A stretch of 64,000 nucleotides of DNA from Dyadobacter psychrophilus (GCF_900167945.1 NZ_FUZA01000002.1:930001-994000); one strand, 5' to 3'; positions 1-8,210 are shown, numbered from the stretch's first letter. Program-made: numbers and translations. Notes: generated by a model not told the origin, from the sequence alone.

Positions 1-1
1 G

Positions 2-316
2 GTTGTGTTTGTTCTGGTCTCAATTGTGGTGATACATTTGATCGACAGCAATTACATTATGCCCAAAATTGTGGGGTCGAAGGTGAAGATCAATACATTT
101 ATTGCTCTGATTGGCCTTGTCCTGGGAGAAATGATCTGGGGAATTACCGGCATGTTTTTGTCAATCCCGGTGATCGCCATTTTTAAAGTCATATTCGACC
201 GTGTAGAGGGCCTCAATCCGTGGGGTATCCTGCTGGGAGAGGACGACAGCCACCCGGAAACGAAACCGGCCATTGAGGAGGTTGTCGAAGATGAGCAAAA
301 TCTCGGTAAGAAATAG
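2..316 (+). CDS. AI-2E/PerM family transporter, C-terminal part (cut by window edge)
   Basis: This is the 3' end of a gene that begins before the window. The visible residues carry the C-terminal signature of the AI-2E/PerM (DUF20) membrane family: a tract with MPKIVGSKVKIN, then two hydrophobic helices (FIALIGLVLGEMIWGITGMF and LSIPVIAIFKVIF), then a short acidic cytoplasmic tail. The same segment appears in the complete paralogue at 42788-43948 (TPNIVGGKVSIN). Family members are inner-membrane proteins of about 350-400 residues; a few export small molecules or ions, but most have no proven substrate, so AI-2 export should not be assumed. The next gene follows after 47 bases on the same strand, so co-transcription is possible. 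Confidence 0.85.
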   Translation, partial: VVFVLVSIVVIHLIDSNYIMPKIVGSKVKINTFIALIGLVLGEMIWGITGMFLSIPVIAIFKVIFDRVEGLNPWGILLGEDDSHPETKPAIEEVVEDEQNLGKK

Positions 317-363
317 TGTACAATCAGAATAAGCAGGATTTTTTTAAACATAACAAACATTAA

Positions 364-1050
364 ATGAGTCAGTTCAAAGTAAATATCTTGTCATTCGAGC
401 AAATTAAAGAGTTGCCGGGTTCCTGGGAAAAGAGTGATTATGTGAATTTGTTGAATGCGATGGATTATGGCAATCCCGCAGAAATCAAGGATTCGGAGCT
501 GAAAGAAATGTGCATGATGTCCCTCACGGATTTCGAGCCGGAAGAATCCGCTAAAATAGTTTTGGATTATACAATAGCCGGGCGTCTCACCGAAGGTCAG
601 ATCGGAAATCTTTCTCACGAAATCCTTACTGAAAAGCTCTGGGAGGAATATCCGGAACTACCATTACACCCCGACCTTTACCGATCAACCCAACTGCTCT
701 ATGATGCTTACAATGGCAAATTTCCACGCCCGGAAGCCGTTCAGTTCACGGTCGAAATGAAGGGTGATGTAAGTATTTTTGAAGAAAATCCCGAGGCGCC
801 CATTGTGAGGCTTCTCGCCGCTGGTTTATCCGACCGAAGCTTGATCCAGCGTCTTTTTTCCGACCAGATTGAAGGGGATCGTTTTTCCGAGGCTAAGGAC
901 ATTCTGTGGCAGTTGAAAAAGATTTCCGGTGATCAAAGTTCAGTAACCTACGACATTGTAAGTTCCGCATATTGGCTTGATGAAATAAAATACGCCGACA
1001 GTTACGAAGCCGACACCCATGCGGACGTAATTTCGGATGAGGCCGAATAA
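364..1050 (+). CDS. Conserved-looking hypothetical protein, 228 aa
   Basis: I do not recognise a family. The protein has no signal peptide and no membrane segment, so it is probably cytoplasmic. It is acidic, with many Glu and Asp residues, and seems mostly helical; the N-terminal stretch reads like a soluble domain (FEQIKELPGSWEKSDY). The C-terminus is a charged tail ending DEAE. The ATG lies 47 bases after the AI-2E-type transporter gene on the same strand, so the two may share a transcript. After its stop comes a large nested inverted repeat (1053-1152) that separates it from the next gene. Codon use looks like that of its neighbours. Whether it assists the transporter is unknown. Confidence 0.7.
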   Translation: MSQFKVNILSFEQIKELPGSWEKSDYVNLLNAMDYGNPAEIKDSELKEMCMMSLTDFEPEESAKIVLDYTIAGRLTEGQIGNLSHEILTEKLWEEYPELPLHPDLYRSTQLLYDAYNGKFPRPEAVQFTVEMKGDVSIFEENPEAPIVRLLAAGLSDRSLIQRLFSDQIEGDRFSEAKDILWQLKKISGDQSSVTYDIVSSAYWLDEIKYADSYEADTHADVISDEAE

Positions 1051-1052
1051 TT

Positions 1053-1152
1053 GAAAGGGTGTATTGAGCAGGGAATGTGCTTACCGCTAAATAATAACTA
1101 TTTGATTCTGTATCAGATAGTTATTAAATTCCTTATGCACATTCACCCCTTC
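1053..1152 (+). repeat. Nested inverted repeat filling the intergenic gap
   Basis: Three concentric arm pairs lie between two same-strand genes. The outer pair is GAAAGGG (1053-1059) with CCCCTTC (1146-1152), with one mismatch. The middle pair is GAATGTGC (1073-1080) with GCACATTC (1137-1144), perfect. The inner pair is TAATAACTAT (1092-1101) with ATAGTTATTA (1117-1126), perfect, with TGAT/ATCA inside it. As RNA it would form one long interrupted hairpin of about 100 nt ending just before the start codon at 1157. No T-tract follows, so a simple intrinsic terminator is unlikely. Confidence 0.6.
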
Positions 1153-1156
1153 ATTT

Positions 1157-3001
1157 ATGAAACTAAAACTATACTCCCGTCTTCTTGCCGCAATCGTGGC
1201 TTATTACATTTTTGTTGCCCCGGCGATGGCGCAAATGACTCCCGCCCAGCAAAAAGTCCAGACTTTAACGGACAGCATCGAAAGCAAACGTAGTTACCGG
1301 AAAGAGCAGCCAACTCCTGTGTTAGGAGAGAAGTCAAGAGAAGGTGCTGGCATCAGGAGTGATACTGCGATTGTGAAAGCGAAGAAGCGGATCAAAAGCT
1401 GGAATCAGGACCTGGACACCGCTGTCATTGAACAGGCGCTTCCGGACAGTATTATTAGGAAACTAATGGACCGGCATGCTGTTTTCACTTCTTTTGAAAT
1501 ACTCGAACTGATCAAAGGGACGCTGGAAGGCAGGTTAAAAAACAATGGGATTTACATTCCAAGGGATGCAGAAACCTATGATGAACTGGTTAGCCTGAAT
1601 GCGTTGAAGGGCAATGGGATATTAAAAGAATCTTTGGAAAAAATCCATAGTTATGTAGCACTTCAGGAACTGTACGAGGAACTCGCGAGATACATTCATT
1701 TTAAGGAAGAACTTTCAAGCTTCGAAAGGGGCATCGAAAGCAACCTCGACCAGATCGCTGACCAATCCAATTTCATTTCCCGCAAGGAATTTTCGGAATA
1801 CCGCTTTACTGAAACAAGCAGGCAGGTTTTGAAAGGAATAAATATCTATCATGATAACGATTTTTTCTGTCCTGTAATCAACAGGGACATGAATTACACT
1901 GGCGGATTAAGGCTGGAGCTGACAACTGACCTCATAAAAATCAGGCTTTTTGCCAATACTTTTCTTGGCGGCAGGGCTTTCAGATTTGTTTCAAAAATTC
2001 CGGTTATTAACTTCTTTTCAAAAGAAATCAGAAGGCTTAAAATAGATAATATCAGCTATCAAAGCCTTTTTTACGGGATAGAAGCTTACACGCCCTATCT
2101 GAGGTTCGATTCTGCGGGAACGGCACTCAAGATGAATGGAGACCAATATGCATCGCTGGCGAAACTAAGCAGGGATAACAGTTATCTTAATGACAGGCCG
2201 TTTGCAGGAATAGCTTACGTGGGCCGTGCCAAATACCGGATCAATCAAATGGGAACAGTGAGGACCAGAGGAGAATTTTCAATAGGAATTCTTGGCGGTA
2301 AGATAGGAGAGGCCTTTCAATCTGCCTTGCACAGGGATCTTACCATTGATTCCCCGGCGCCTATCGGCTGGGACAAGCAGATCGCCAATGGGGGACGGCT
2401 GACGATCAACATGAGCCAGGCCATGGAAATTATGCTGTTATCCAAAGAAAATGATGTTTTCAGACACACTGAGAGAATCAAAGGCTATCAGGGGAGGCAG
2501 AATTTGAAAGACTGGATCAATATTTACAGCTCCATAGAAGGGCGGGTAGGTCAGCAAGCTACCTATGCGGGTGCCGGACTTGGATTTAGTAACTTGAACT
2601 TTAAGGAGCGTAGCGGGACGCAAATGGTGAAAAACCGCCCGGGGAGGATCTTTAATTTCATCTTCTCCTGCGAAGTCAAATATCGTTACATTGTCCACAA
2701 CAGCATGATGGAAGGATTTGGATGGTTCAGGACGCGCGAGTTTGACAACGACGGAACATCAGACGAATCGCTTTCCAAGTGGACGCTGGGTAAGAGCATC
2801 ATCAACCGCAATATGATTTATACCGACCTTTTCTGTGGTTTCCGGTCGATAAAAACAATGGTATTTTGCAATGTGAATTTCAATAGCAAGGAGTTCAACG
2901 GCCGCGCAATTAACCCCGAAAGAACGGGTACACCGGGCGACTTGTTCAATACGCAAAAAATCTATGCATTTGGCCGGATCGGGTTCAACTTCCTGATGTA
3001 A
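1157..3001 (+). CDS. LpxR-like (DUF2219) outer-membrane protein with N-terminal extension
   Basis: The C-terminal half (about residues 235-614) resembles the lipid A 3'-O-deacylase LpxR/DUF2219 family of outer-membrane beta-barrels. Hallmarks are NDNDFFCPVINRDMNYTGGL (the family's ND-x-F-x-x-x-x-RDYTNG motif), LNDRPFAGIAYVG (DRPYAG-type motif) and a GWDKQI segment near residues 418-423. A signal peptide is clear (residues 1-25, cut after APAMA). LpxR proteins are usually about 300-350 residues; this one has roughly 200 extra residues between signal and barrel, with basic and helical character, whose role I cannot name. The ATG at 1157 is chosen because it opens directly into the signal peptide. 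Lipid A remodelling is inferred from family; the catalytic Asn/Thr/His/Ser set was not verified. Confidence 0.7.
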   Translation: MKLKLYSRLLAAIVAYYIFVAPAMAQMTPAQQKVQTLTDSIESKRSYRKEQPTPVLGEKSREGAGIRSDTAIVKAKKRIKSWNQDLDTAVIEQALPDSIIRKLMDRHAVFTSFEILELIKGTLEGRLKNNGIYIPRDAETYDELVSLNALKGNGILKESLEKIHSYVALQELYEELARYIHFKEELSSFERGIESNLDQIADQSNFISRKEFSEYRFTETSRQVLKGINIYHDNDFFCPVINRDMNYTGGLRLELTTDLIKIRLFANTFLGGRAFRFVSKIPVINFFSKEIRRLKIDNISYQSLFYGIEAYTPYLRFDSAGTALKMNGDQYASLAKLSRDNSYLNDRPFAGIAYVGRAKYRINQMGTVRTRGEFSIGILGGKIGEAFQSALHRDLTIDSPAPIGWDKQIANGGRLTINMSQAMEIMLLSKENDVFRHTERIKGYQGRQNLKDWINIYSSIEGRVGQQATYAGAGLGFSNLNFKERSGTQMVKNRPGRIFNFIFSCEVKYRYIVHNSMMEGFGWFRTREFDNDGTSDESLSKWTLGKSIINRNMIYTDLFCGFRSIKTMVFCNVNFNSKEFNGRAINPERTGTPGDLFNTQKIYAFGRIGFNFLM

Positions 3002-3039
3002 GCATTCCTGTTGCTAAAACCGAGCGGTCCGCCGGATTC

Positions 3040-4026
3040 CTAAGCCAAACTTTTATGATAACGTTCGCGGTATTCCAGCGGGGACATGCCCGTGATTTTC
3101 CGGAACACTTCCCTGAACGCTTTCAAGTCGGAGTAGCCTATTTCATACATGACTTCATTGATGGTTTTCCGGGAATTTTCAAACGACCGTTTGGCAACTT
3201 CGATTTTTACCCGTTGTGCATATTCCAAAGGGGTGTTACCAGTGGCTTTTAAGAACCTGCGGTCAAAATTTCGCCGGCCGATTGAAAATTTGGATGAGAG
3301 TTGATCTACCGATATTTTCTCATCAATCTTACTTTCAATGTATTGCTGTGCCTGCTTGATCTCCTGATCGTCGTGGAGTTTTTGCCCGCTGAAAATGGTG
3401 AAAATGGATTGAAACTCTCTGTCAATGTCAATCTGGAAGAGCTTTGAGCAGTAAATGGCTGTTGGCCGGTCGTAGAATTTCTCGATCAGGTGAACCAGCA
3501 GGTTCAAAAAGGAGTATGCGCCTCCATTGGTGTAAATTCCAGCTTCGTCCGTTATCGTCCGGTGTGACTGCAATTTTACATGAGGGAACAAAACACTGAA
3601 TGTATTTACGGCAGACCAATGTGTAGAACAGGTCCTGCCGTTAAGCAAACCCGCCGAAGCGAGCATAAATGCTCCCGTACACATAGACGCAAGCTCTGCC
3701 CCATTCTTATATTGCTCCGACATCCAGTCCACCATAGCAATATTACCCGCCAGCGCACGCTCGAAATCGCGGGCCAGGGAAGGGATAATGATAAGATCCG
3801 TTTTTTTAAGCTCACTAATATGCGTATGCGGCTTAATACTGACCAGCCCTTTGCTAAATTCGGCGCGATCAGAAACACCTACGATCTGAATCTCGTACTT
3901 AGGGTTGTGGCCGTTTTTTGCCCAGTAAGCATTAGCTTCCGAGAATATTTCGTAGGAACCCACAATGCAAGCAACGCTCGATAAGTTGCTTTGGCCGTCC
4001 GGTGCGATAATAGCAATGTGCTTCAT
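3040..4026 (-). CDS. GlxA family transcriptional regulator (DJ-1/PfpI + AraC domains)
   Basis: Two domains are visible. Residues 1-200 form a DJ-1/PfpI-like alpha/beta domain with the nucleophile-elbow signature SMCTGAFMLASAGLL, Cys near residue 116. Residues 220-325 form an AraC-type double helix-turn-helix, with IDEKISVDQLSSKFSIGRRN in the first and INEVMYEIGYSDLKAFREVF in the second, ending in the AraC signature GMSPLEYRERYHK. Such proteins are cytoplasmic regulators; in many the Cys pocket senses a ligand rather than catalysing a reaction. The gene is transcribed away from the two SRPBCC genes at 4194 and 4694 across a 167-base gap, so it is the obvious candidate to control them. The ligand is unknown. 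Length (328 aa) is typical. Confidence 0.9.
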   Translation of the reverse strand: MKHIAIIAPDGQSNLSSVACIVGSYEIFSEANAYWAKNGHNPKYEIQIVGVSDRAEFSKGLVSIKPHTHISELKKTDLIIIPSLARDFERALAGNIAMVDWMSEQYKNGAELASMCTGAFMLASAGLLNGRTCSTHWSAVNTFSVLFPHVKLQSHRTITDEAGIYTNGGAYSFLNLLVHLIEKFYDRPTAIYCSKLFQIDIDREFQSIFTIFSGQKLHDDQEIKQAQQYIESKIDEKISVDQLSSKFSIGRRNFDRRFLKATGNTPLEYAQRVKIEVAKRSFENSRKTINEVMYEIGYSDLKAFREVFRKITGMSPLEYRERYHKSLA

Positions 4027-4118
4027 TGGATTTTTTACACAATGTTAGCCATTCAAGTTGTCTTAATCAACCCGTCATAATGTCTTTATCCCCCTCTGAC
4101 AAAGTGGATTTACGACAA

Positions 4119-4126
4119 TAGCTTTG
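4119..4126 (+). promoter_or_regulatory. Candidate -7 box for the SRPBCC pair
   Basis: TAGCTTTG matches the Bacteroidota -7 consensus TAnnTTTG, 67 bases before the ATG at 4194. No clear TTG was found at the -33 position, which would fit a promoter needing an activator such as the divergent AraC-type protein. Inference from sequence only. Confidence 0.45.
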
Positions 4127-4193
4127 CATTTATTATTAGGGAACAAAGAGAAGTCCTTTTGCAAGATTTATCAATCACTTAACTTTTGAAAAA

Positions 4194-4682
4194 ATGGAAA
4201 ATCAAGATTTCACGACCACTTTTCTGGTAGACAAATCGGCCAGCCAAGCTTACAATGCCATTATTAATCCCCGTGCCTGGTGGTCTGAGGAAATCGTCGG
4301 CACCACGGATGAGGTCAATGGAGAATGGAGCTATCATTACCAGGATCTGCACCGGTGCGAAATGAAGGTTATTGAACTTATCCCGGACAAAAAAGTGGCC
4401 TGGCTCGTTACCGACAATTATTTCAATTTTACCAAAGACAAAAGCGAATGGATCGGCACCAAAGTGGTTTTCGACATTTCAAAAGAAGGCAGCCAAACAC
4501 AGGTGCGGTTCACGCATCAAGGGCTGGTGCCCGAATATGAATGCTATGAAATTTGTAATAATGCATGGAGTGGTTACCTTACCAACAGCCTGCTGCCGCT
4601 CATTGAAGCCGGGACAGGAGCGCCAAATAAAGGAACCGAAATAACGAGCCACGAACAAATCGGAATGGAATCAAAAGAATAA
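4194..4682 (+). CDS. SRPBCC (AHSA1/START-like) domain protein
   Basis: This small soluble protein has the Bet v1/SRPBCC fold signature of the AHSA1 branch: an N-terminal strand FTTTFLVDKSASQAYNAI, the helix-end motif PRAWWSEEI, and the later strand pair KVAWLVTDNYFNFTKDKSEW and VRFTHQGLVPEYECYE, ending in a long C-terminal helix. The fold makes a deep hydrophobic pocket used for lipid or small-molecule binding or for chaperone co-activation; the ligand cannot be told from sequence. It is followed after 11 bases by a paralogue in the same orientation, about 40-45% identical by eye, so this is a tandem duplication in one operon. The divergent GlxA-type regulator is the likely controller. Confidence 0.88.
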   Translation: MENQDFTTTFLVDKSASQAYNAIINPRAWWSEEIVGTTDEVNGEWSYHYQDLHRCEMKVIELIPDKKVAWLVTDNYFNFTKDKSEWIGTKVVFDISKEGSQTQVRFTHQGLVPEYECYEICNNAWSGYLTNSLLPLIEAGTGAPNKGTEITSHEQIGMESKE

Positions 4683-4693
4683 AAATAAAAGCC

Positions 4694-5122
4694 ATGAAAA
4701 ACCACGATTTCACAACAAGTATTATTGTAGACCAAACGCCGGCCGAAGTGTATAATGCCATCCTGAATGTTCGAGGTTGGTGGTCCGGTTTATACGGAGA
4801 GTCATTTGAAGGCAGCTCAGAAAAAATCAGTGATGAATTTAGCTTTCTGGCAGGCGGCGGGATGCATTACAGCAAGCAGAAGTTGGTGGAGCTGGAGAAG
4901 GATAGGAAGGTTGTCTGGCTCGTTACTGAAAGCAATCTCACTTTTGTAGAAAACACCAATGAATGGCAGGGGACCAGAATCATTTTCGAGCTTTTTCCAG
5001 AAGGCGGAAAAACAAAAGTTGTGTTTACGCATGTCGGCCTGGTCCCGGAATTTGAATGCTACAATTCCTGCGCTCCCGCATGGAAGGGCTACGTGCAGGA
5101 CCAGCGATTAAATCTGGTATAA
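4694..5122 (+). CDS. SRPBCC domain protein, tandem paralogue with short C-terminus
   Basis: It is a paralogue of the preceding gene. KNHDFTTSIIVDQTPAEVYNAI, VRGWWSG, VVWLVTESNLTFVENTNEW and VVFTHVGLVPEFECYNSCAPAW align with the first copy along their whole length. Alignment of the ends (GYLTNSLLPLI in the first copy, GYVQDQRLNLV here) shows this copy stopping where the other continues for about 20 more residues, so the C-terminal helix is clipped although the core fold should be complete. Function is as for the first copy and the ligand is unknown. The two genes are 11 bases apart and almost surely co-transcribed; a terminator follows at 5207. Confidence 0.85.
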   Translation: MKNHDFTTSIIVDQTPAEVYNAILNVRGWWSGLYGESFEGSSEKISDEFSFLAGGGMHYSKQKLVELEKDRKVVWLVTESNLTFVENTNEWQGTRIIFELFPEGGKTKVVFTHVGLVPEFECYNSCAPAWKGYVQDQRLNLV

Positions 5123-5206
5123 CCAATCGTTCAGGGGAATTGGCGTTTCTGCAGCATTCGATTTCGATGCAGTATTCAACAAAAAGAAGCGAACACAAGA
5201 ATAGGG

Positions 5207-5239
5207 AGGCAATCAGCAACAAGGCTGGTTGCCTTTTTT
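5207..5239 (+). terminator. Intrinsic terminator after the SRPBCC pair
   Basis: AGGCAATC (5207-5214) pairs with GGTTGCCT (5227-5234) with one mismatch, and is followed by a T-run. It fits termination of the SRPBCC transcript. Confidence 0.7.
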
Positions 5240-5268
5240 AGTCAGGCATGGAGACCGGACGATTCTAT

Positions 5269-5297
5269 AAAACTGTTCAGATCTGAACAGTTTTTTT
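5269..5297 (+). terminator. Perfect palindrome with T-run, second terminator or operator
   Basis: The arms AAAACTGTTCAGA and TCTGAACAGTTTT abut with no spacer, making a 26-base perfect palindrome (5269-5294) followed by further T residues. A hairpin would have to open a 4-base loop. It could be a back-up terminator or a protein-binding site ahead of the permease gene. Confidence 0.5.
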
Positions 5298-5425
5298 GTT
5301 TCTATATTATTGGTAACGTATTTATAATCAATTGATTATTTGGTTTTTCCATGCTTGGTACAGTATTTTATCGACATAATCGGAGTAAATCAAAAGGAGT
5401 TTATAAAGAGAACATTTCAAGGTGA

Positions 5426-8059
5426 ATGAAAAAGACTTCTCCGCCACATTGGGCAACCAAGCTTCTTGCCCGTTTTGCAGATCCCAACACTTCGGAAGAA
5501 GTTCAGGGGGATTTGCTGGAAATGTATCAGCACTGGGTCGTCAGCGTCGGCGAGCGTGATGCTAAGTTCCGTTATATACGCAATGTAATCAAGCTAATGC
5601 GCCCGTTTGCCAGAAACAAAAAGGCGCAGGAATATTCAAAAACCAATTCAACCAGTCCGGCCATGATTCGTAACTATTTAAAAATAGCAATCAGAAATTT
5701 AACCAAAAACAAGGGCTATTCAGCAATCAATATCGGAGGACTCGCGACTGGAATGGCGGTGGCCATGATGATCGGATTATGGATCTACGATGAGTTTTCG
5801 TTCAACAAATACCATCAGAATTACAACCGGATAGCGAAAGTAATGCAGACCGTAGAGGTGGAAGGAACCACATATCACGGTGAATACATGCCTGCGCCGC
5901 TCGGCAATGAGCTCCGGACCGTTTTCGCGGACGATTTTAAATATGTGGTCATGTCATCTTTTTCCGGCGATCACATTGTGGCTCACGGGGATAAGAAGTT
6001 TACCAAAAAAGGCATTTACATGAGCCCGGAAGCACCCGAAATGTTCTCGCTTAAAATGCTCCGGGGAACGCGCGCTGGCTTGCACGACCCGTACTCGATC
6101 ATGTTGTCAGAAGGCGTTGCCACGGTCCTGTTCGGTACTGAAAATCCAATCGGCAAGATTGTTAAGCTAAACAACAGTATGAACCTGAAAGTGACTGGCG
6201 TTTATGAAAACTTGCCCTATAATACCGAGTTCAGGGATATGACATTTATTGCTCCGTGGGACCTTTATGTGTCCACGCAGGATTGGGTGAAAACGGCCCT
6301 CGATAATGCTGAGTGGGACAATAATTCCTGGCAGATCCTCGCGCAAATCAATCCAAAATCGGATTTTGAATCCATTTCAAGGAAGATAAGAGACATCAAA
6401 TTGAAACATTCCCCGAAGACTGCTTATCTGAAACCGGCGGTTTACTTGCAGCCGATGGCGAAATGGCATCTTTATACCGGCTGGGATTCGTCTGGTAACC
6501 TTAATGCGCGCATTCAGTATGTCTGGCTTTTTGGCATTATCGGCATTTTTGTGCTCCTGCTGGCAGCCATCAACTTCATGAACCTCAGCACAGCAAGGTC
6601 TGAAAAACGGGCGAAAGAAGTAGGAATAAGGAAAGCCATCGGTTCCATGCGCGGGCAGCTTGTCGGGCAGTTCCTGAGCGAGTCGCTGCTGGTGGTGGCG
6701 TGTGCATTTTTGCTCTCGATATTGTTGGTAGTGGCGCTGCTTCCGTCCTTTAATTCGCTCGCCGACAAGCAAATCGCTTTTATTTGGGACAATCCCATGT
6801 TCTGGCTGGCTGGAATTTTGTTTTGTCTGATAACCGGGATCATCTCCGGAAGCTATCCTGCATTGTATTTGTCTTCCTTTCAGCCTGTTAAGGTGTTGAA
6901 AGGCACATTTTCACTGGGTAGATATTCGGCGGTTCCGCGTAAAGTGCTTGTCGTGTTGCAATTCACAGTTTCTGTGACGTTGATCATTGGTACAATAATT
7001 GTTTACCGCCAGATCCAGCACGCTAAAAACCGCCCCATCGGCTTTGATCGAAACGGGCTGATCACCGTCAACATTAACACGCCGGAGCTTTATAATCAGT
7101 ATAATGTGCTCAGAAGCAGTCTGCATGAAACCGGGGCTATTGTTGAAATGTCGACATCTTCCGCGGCGCCGACGCAGTCCAACTCAAATAATGGCGGCTT
7201 TGAATGGGAGGGTAAAGATCCCAATTTTAAGGAAAATTTCACGACCATTGGCGTCACCCATGATTACGGCAAAACTGTCGGCTGGCAGTTCATTGACGGC
7301 CGTGATTTTTCAAGGACATTTTCAACGGACTCTTCGGGAATGGTCCTGAATGAGGCATGCCTGAAATATATGAGTTTCAAGAAACCGTCGGACATTATCG
7401 GAAAAACCGTTAAATGGAACGGAAAGCCGTTTACAGTGGTCGGTGTAATCAAAGATATGCTCATGGAATCCCCGTTTGAGCTCGTGCGGCCCGCGGTTTT
7501 TATGGTTAATTATGGCTGGGCCAATGTGATCAATATTAAGCTCAATCCAAGCCTTTCTGCGCATGAATCTTTGGAAAAAATAACTTCTGTTTTTCTCAAA
7601 CTCAATCCCGGAAGTCCTTTCGATTACTCATTTGCCGATCAGCAATTTGCAGTCAAGTTTGCCACTGAGGAGCGCATAGCCAGGCTGGCTGCCGTGTTTG
7701 CGGTTCTGGCAATTTTGATCAGTTGCCTTGGATTGTTTGGGTTAGCTTCCTTTACAGCAGAGCAGCGCACCAAGGAAATCGGGATCCGGAAAGTGCTGGG
7801 TGCGTCGGTGCCAAATCTTTGGGCGCTTTTGTCTAAGGATTTTGTGCTGCTGGTGATCATTTCGTGCATTGTATCTATTCCGCTGGCCTGGTATTTGTTG
7901 AATAACTGGCTGCTTTCGTATAAATATCGCACTGAAATTTCCTGGTGGATTTTCGCAGTTTCCGCGCTTGGAGCATTGAGCATCACCCTGTTAACGGTCA
8001 GCTATCAGGCAATCCGCGCTGCACGGCTGGATCCCGTTAAGTCTTTAAAGACGGAGTAA
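5426..8059 (+). CDS. MacB/FtsX-type ABC transporter permease with N-terminal prefix domain
   Basis: It is an 877-residue permease with two FtsX-type blocks. Residues 1-75 are a soluble prefix (HWATKLLARFADPNTSEEVQ, GDLLEMYQHW) of the kind found on large Bacteroidota permeases. A first TM helix (INIGGLATGMAVAMMIGLWI) is followed by a periplasmic MacB-like domain, then three TM helices around residues 370-490. This arrangement repeats after about 500, with a second periplasmic domain and three C-terminal TM helices including GLASFTAEQRTKEIGIRKVL. The pair of KEVGIRKAIG/KEIGIRKVLG motifs is diagnostic for the family. No ATPase gene is adjacent, so the nucleotide-binding partner lies elsewhere. 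Substrates are unknown; related systems work in mechanotransmission or export of peptides and lipoproteins. Confidence 0.9.
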   Translation: MKKTSPPHWATKLLARFADPNTSEEVQGDLLEMYQHWVVSVGERDAKFRYIRNVIKLMRPFARNKKAQEYSKTNSTSPAMIRNYLKIAIRNLTKNKGYSAINIGGLATGMAVAMMIGLWIYDEFSFNKYHQNYNRIAKVMQTVEVEGTTYHGEYMPAPLGNELRTVFADDFKYVVMSSFSGDHIVAHGDKKFTKKGIYMSPEAPEMFSLKMLRGTRAGLHDPYSIMLSEGVATVLFGTENPIGKIVKLNNSMNLKVTGVYENLPYNTEFRDMTFIAPWDLYVSTQDWVKTALDNAEWDNNSWQILAQINPKSDFESISRKIRDIKLKHSPKTAYLKPAVYLQPMAKWHLYTGWDSSGNLNARIQYVWLFGIIGIFVLLLAAINFMNLSTARSEKRAKEVGIRKAIGSMRGQLVGQFLSESLLVVACAFLLSILLVVALLPSFNSLADKQIAFIWDNPMFWLAGILFCLITGIISGSYPALYLSSFQPVKVLKGTFSLGRYSAVPRKVLVVLQFTVSVTLIIGTIIVYRQIQHAKNRPIGFDRNGLITVNINTPELYNQYNVLRSSLHETGAIVEMSTSSAAPTQSNSNNGGFEWEGKDPNFKENFTTIGVTHDYGKTVGWQFIDGRDFSRTFSTDSSGMVLNEACLKYMSFKKPSDIIGKTVKWNGKPFTVVGVIKDMLMESPFELVRPAVFMVNYGWANVINIKLNPSLSAHESLEKITSVFLKLNPGSPFDYSFADQQFAVKFATEERIARLAAVFAVLAILISCLGLFGLASFTAEQRTKEIGIRKVLGASVPNLWALLSKDFVLLVIISCIVSIPLAWYLLNNWLLSYKYRTEISWWIFAVSALGALSITLLTVSYQAIRAARLDPVKSLKTE

Positions 8060-8165
8060 GTTTGGAATGTGCAATCCGGCTGCACATTCTGGGCAAAACG
8101 GAAATCGGTGAAGTATATCCCTAACTAAATTTCTAAAATCATTTGGAAGTGTTCCACTGGCAAAA

Positions 8166-8173
8166 TACATTTG
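8166..8173 (+). promoter_or_regulatory. Promoter -7 box of the siderophore receptor gene
   Basis: TACATTTG matches TAnnTTTG, with TTTG at 8142-8145 giving a 20-base spacer to a -33 element. It lies 37 bases before the ATG at 8211 and just upstream of a candidate iron operator (8184-8204). Confidence 0.65.
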
Positions 8174-8183
8174 CAGCTCAATT

Positions 8184-8204
8184 TATTTGTAATTTGTCTA
8201 AATA
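8184..8204 (+). promoter_or_regulatory. Candidate Fur-like operator (GTCTAAATA type)
   Basis: The half-sites TATTTGTAA and GTCTAAATA are separated by TTT, an imperfect 21-base palindrome between the -7 box and the start codon. The same right half-site occurs before the receptor gene at 28924 and, inverted, before the DUF4198 gene at 60961. Assignment to iron control is inference. Confidence 0.45.
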
Positions 8205-8210
8205 AGTTTA

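Larger units (their letters stand above)
5123..5425. other. Intergenic stretch of about 300 bases
   Basis: It holds two successive hairpins followed by T-runs (5207-5239 and 5269-5297, listed separately) and then an AT-rich leader to the permease start at 5426. I see no convincing small gene and no clear TAnnTTTG promoter box. Confidence 0.6.

Noticed and set aside
52..360. Minus-strand ORF of 102 codons in the AI-2E-type region
   Set aside because: It lies opposite a clear transporter gene, has no recognisable domain and its composition fits a shadow frame.
1051..1293. Plus-strand ORF of 80 codons
   Set aside because: It covers the nested hairpin and the signal peptide of the LpxR-like gene in another frame, with unlikely residue composition.
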